A stretch of 7,809 nt of DNA from an uncultured Bacilli bacterium. Its GTDB lineage: Bacteria; Bacillota_I; Bacilli_A; RF39; UBA660. Where the stretch lies: the NCBI GenBank assembly GCA_947630885.1, contig CANRJI010000048.1, positions 1 to 7,809 of the forward strand, in the 5' to 3' direction. Every line of letters begins with the position of its first letter. Position 1 is the first letter of the stretch. Shown here piece by piece: positions 6,448-7,809 of the stretch. The position numbers were made by a program, and so were the translations under genes. A model generated the notes under the pieces. It had not been told where the DNA came from. It saw nothing but the letters and a program-made list of their open reading frames with translations, and ran no database searches.

Positions 6448-6873
6448 ATGATTGTTAAATATACGGATAAGGAATTAGAATTACTTGCTAGGCTTATGAG
6501 AGCAGAAGCAGTAGGAGAGGGAAACTTAGGTATGCTTATGGTTGGTAATGTTGGTGTCAATAGGGTTTTAGCGGACTGTTTAACGTTTAAAGATATTAGA
6601 AGTATATCGGAAATGATATATCAGAATCCAGGTGGGTTTTCGGGGACAAAAAGTTCTTTATTTTATGGTAATCCAACGACCTTAGAAAAATCGCTTGCGG
6701 AAAGAGTATTAAGAGGGGAATATTATCATCCAGCGACTAATGCTTTATGGTTTTATGCGCCTCCAACAGGAACTGATTGCAGTAAAACTTGGTGGGATCA
6801 ACCTAGTGCAGGAAGGTATAAAAATCATTGCTTTTATGAACCGAAAGCGGGTGTTTGTAAGGAACTTCACTAA
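6448..6873 (+). CDS. cwlJ: CwlJ-type cell wall hydrolase (Hydrolase_2, SleB/CwlJ family)
   Basis: This is a predicted peptidoglycan hydrolase. In spore formers, CwlJ degrades spore cortex during germination. The 141-residue protein matches B. subtilis CwlJ (142 residues) along its whole length as I recall that sequence: RLMRAEAVGEGNLGMLMVGN against RLLRAEAEGEGKQGMLLVGN, then a shared MIYQ segment and HCFYEPKAGVC against HCFYQPTAETC. Glu20 in RAEA is the likely catalytic acid by family analogy. Like CwlJ, it is a single catalytic domain with no signal peptide, membrane helix or binding domain, so how it reaches peptidoglycan is unclear; Bacillus CwlJ is assembled in the spore coat with GerQ. 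GTGGTGAT ends three bases before the ATG. The stop overlaps the transporter start downstream. The family call is firm. A spore role is uncertain, because non-sporulating Bacillota carry relatives. Confidence 0.9.
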   Translation: MIVKYTDKELELLARLMRAEAVGEGNLGMLMVGNVGVNRVLADCLTFKDIRSISEMIYQNPGGFSGTKSSLFYGNPTTLEKSLAERVLRGEYYHPATNALWFYAPPTGTDCSKTWWDQPSAGRYKNHCFYEPKAGVCKELH

Positions 6874-7661
6874 TGAAAAATTTTTGGAAGGGATTTATTA
6901 TTGGAATAGGGAAAATTATTCCAGGAGTATCGGGGGCAATGCTTGCTATTGCAATGGGTGTATATGATAAGGCAATTGATTATATAATTAATTTTAGGAA
7001 TAAAAAAAAGGAAAGCATAAAATATTTATTTCCATTAGGTATGGGAATTATTCTTTCAATTATTTTTTTTAGTAGAATTATTTCTTTTTCTTTAAATAAA
7101 TATTATGTTACGACAATGCTTTTTTTTGTTGGATTAATTATTGGTGGTATTCCTTCATTAATTAAAAGAGTAAAAAAAGAAAATTATTGGTATACGGTTA
7201 TAACTTTTGTTTTTTTCTTCCTAGTAGCGGTTACTAATATTAATAATACTTATATATGTAAGAGTGGAATAATGGATTATGTAATGTTTTTTATATCGGG
7301 TGTAATGGAAGCTATTGGGACGGTTGTACCGGGTGTTAGTGGAACAGCGTTACTTATGATTATGGGAACATATAATTTGATTATTTCAGCGATTGGGAAT
7401 TTAAATAATATTAAAATATTAATTCCTTTTATAATGGGACTTGGTATTGGGTTAATATTGATAATTAAAATAATTAATTATTTACTTAAAAAAAATGAAG
7501 AAAAAGTATATGCTTCTGTTTTGGGCATTTTACTTTCAAGTATTGTATTACTTATTATGCAATCTTTTAAATATAGGGTTAGTTTAGGAAGTTTGGGACT
7601 TGGGTTTATCTTTTTGATTATGGGAATTTTTATAGCTAATATGCTTGGCGAAAAAAAATAA
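6873..7661 (+). CDS. popT: DUF368 / PopT family undecaprenyl-phosphate transporter
   Basis: This polytopic membrane protein belongs to the DUF368 family, whose members were shown in 2023 to recycle undecaprenyl phosphate, the carrier lipid for cell wall synthesis, across the membrane. The 262-residue protein is very hydrophobic, with about eight helical segments. It carries the family's duplicated PGVSG motif, at 17-21 (IIPGVSGAMLAIAMGVYD) and at 153-157 (VVPGVSGTALLMIMGTYN). The near-identical surroundings show the internal duplication. Its ATG overlaps the preceding TAA by one base (TAATG), and AAGGAA lies eight bases upstream, so it is translationally coupled to the hydrolase. The pairing of a wall hydrolase with a carrier-lipid recycler fits a cell-envelope operon. 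Transport direction and substrate are inferred from the family. Confidence 0.92.
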   Translation: MKNFWKGFIIGIGKIIPGVSGAMLAIAMGVYDKAIDYIINFRNKKKESIKYLFPLGMGIILSIIFFSRIISFSLNKYYVTTMLFFVGLIIGGIPSLIKRVKKENYWYTVITFVFFFLVAVTNINNTYICKSGIMDYVMFFISGVMEAIGTVVPGVSGTALLMIMGTYNLIISAIGNLNNIKILIPFIMGLGIGLILIIKIINYLLKKNEEKVYASVLGILLSSIVLLIMQSFKYRVSLGSLGLGFIFLIMGIFIANMLGEKK

Positions 7662-7662
7662 A

Positions 7663-7686
7663 AAAGCCTCTCGGCTTTGTTTTTTT
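7663..7686. terminator. Strong bidirectional terminator
   Basis: A 6-bp stem (AAAGCC at 7663-7668, GGCTTT at 7673-7678) with a 4-nt loop is followed on the plus strand by G and seven T (7680-7686). On the minus strand the stem is followed by TTTATTTTTTTT, and the loop reads GAGA, a GNRA tetraloop. It therefore ends both the transporter operon and the convergent tRNA transcript. It begins one base after the popT stop and ends two bases from the tRNA-Glu CCA. Confidence 0.9.
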
Positions 7687-7688
7687 AT

Positions 7689-7765
7689 TGGTGACCAGTA
7701 TGGAATTCGAATCCATGAATGCTGCCGTGAAAGGGCAGTGTGTTAAGCCACTTCACCAACTGGCC
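7689..7765 (-). tRNA. tRNA-Glu (anticodon UUC)
   Basis: The minus strand gives a complete cloverleaf. The acceptor GGCCAGT pairs with ACTGGTC with one G-U pair. The D stem is GTG/CAC. The anticodon arm is CTGCC-CTTTCAC-GGCAG with anticodon TTC. The T arm is ATGGA-TTCGAAT-TCCAT, followed by discriminator A and an encoded CCA (7691-7689). The anticodon arm CCCTTTCACGG is typical of bacterial tRNA-Glu. It reads GAA and, by wobble, GAG. It lies downstream of another tRNA in a leftward tandem cluster, with seven bases between them. Confidence 0.96.
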
Positions 7766-7772
7766 AAAAAAA

Positions 7773-7809
7773 TGGTGGGCCTGAATGGACTTGAACCATC
7801 GACCTCACG
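7773..7809 (-). tRNA. tRNA, 3' half only; most like tRNA-Ile (GAU)
   Basis: The minus strand reads CGTGAGGTC, then a T arm GATGG-TTCAAGT-CCATT, the acceptor strand CAGGCCC, discriminator A and an encoded CCA (7775-7773). The GTGAGGTCGATGG and AGGCCCACCA segments match the usual bacterial tRNA-Ile(GAU). The anticodon lies beyond the window edge, so the isotype is inferred from the 3' half. That this is a tRNA is not in doubt. Confidence 0.85.

Noticed and set aside
6740..6967. A 75-codon plus-strand open frame across the hydrolase/transporter junction
   Set aside because: It overlaps two recognised genes in another frame, and its product shows no family signature.
1..7809. CRISPR array, riboswitch, insertion sequence or replication origin
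   Set aside because: No spaced direct repeats, no recognised riboswitch core in the leaders, no transposase or terminal inverted repeats, and no DnaA-box cluster were seen. The gaps between genes are short and accounted for.

Overview
The window is strongly AT-rich and reads as a chromosomal piece of a low-GC Bacillota. The Bacillus-like tmRNA, tRNA-Glu, CwlJ-type hydrolase, CtpA/CtpB-type protease, SipW/TasA-type export genes and extended Shine-Dalgarno sites (GGTGAT) point to class Bacilli, possibly an uncultured gut lineage. The lineage is an inference. Peptidoglycan-related genes argue against a wall-less Mollicute.

Left part (1-956). A decayed KilA-N-domain phage gene runs leftward off the window edge. 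Its frame has two stops exactly where the family carries conserved tryptophans. It lies just downstream of the 3' end of ssrA (tmRNA, minus strand, 495-850), a classic prophage integration site, so it is probably a prophage remnant. ssrA has a near-consensus promoter and a hairpin terminator. The deduced proteolysis tag is GNSYKNAVAYA. A divergent promoter reads rightward into the next operon.

Middle part (957-5026). Three genes form a SipW/TasA-like surface-protein locus: an ER-type signal peptidase I with a Ser/His dyad, a 445-residue membrane-anchored beta-rich protein of unknown function, and a 673-residue secreted mosaic protein. The mosaic protein has a SipW-type signal peptide, a TasA/CalY-like domain, a WRIIG-type domain common in gut Bacilli, and a BspA-like leucine-rich C-terminus. 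The signal peptidase probably processes the third protein. The second may anchor or organise the assembly. An all-A/T hairpin closes the unit.

Right part (5027-7661). Three cell-envelope genes follow: an S41 carboxy-terminal processing protease with an intact Ser/Lys/Gln triad, a CwlJ-type cell wall hydrolase, and a DUF368/PopT undecaprenyl-phosphate transporter whose start overlaps the hydrolase stop by one base. A hairpin lies between the protease and the hydrolase. A strong bidirectional terminator ends the unit and also serves the convergent minus-strand tRNA genes: tRNA-Glu(UUC), complete, and a second tRNA cut by the window edge, most like tRNA-Ile.

The most unusual content is the SipW operon, with its uncharacterised second gene and mosaic third gene. 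The ssrA-linked phage remnant and the tmRNA tag ending in -AYA come next.
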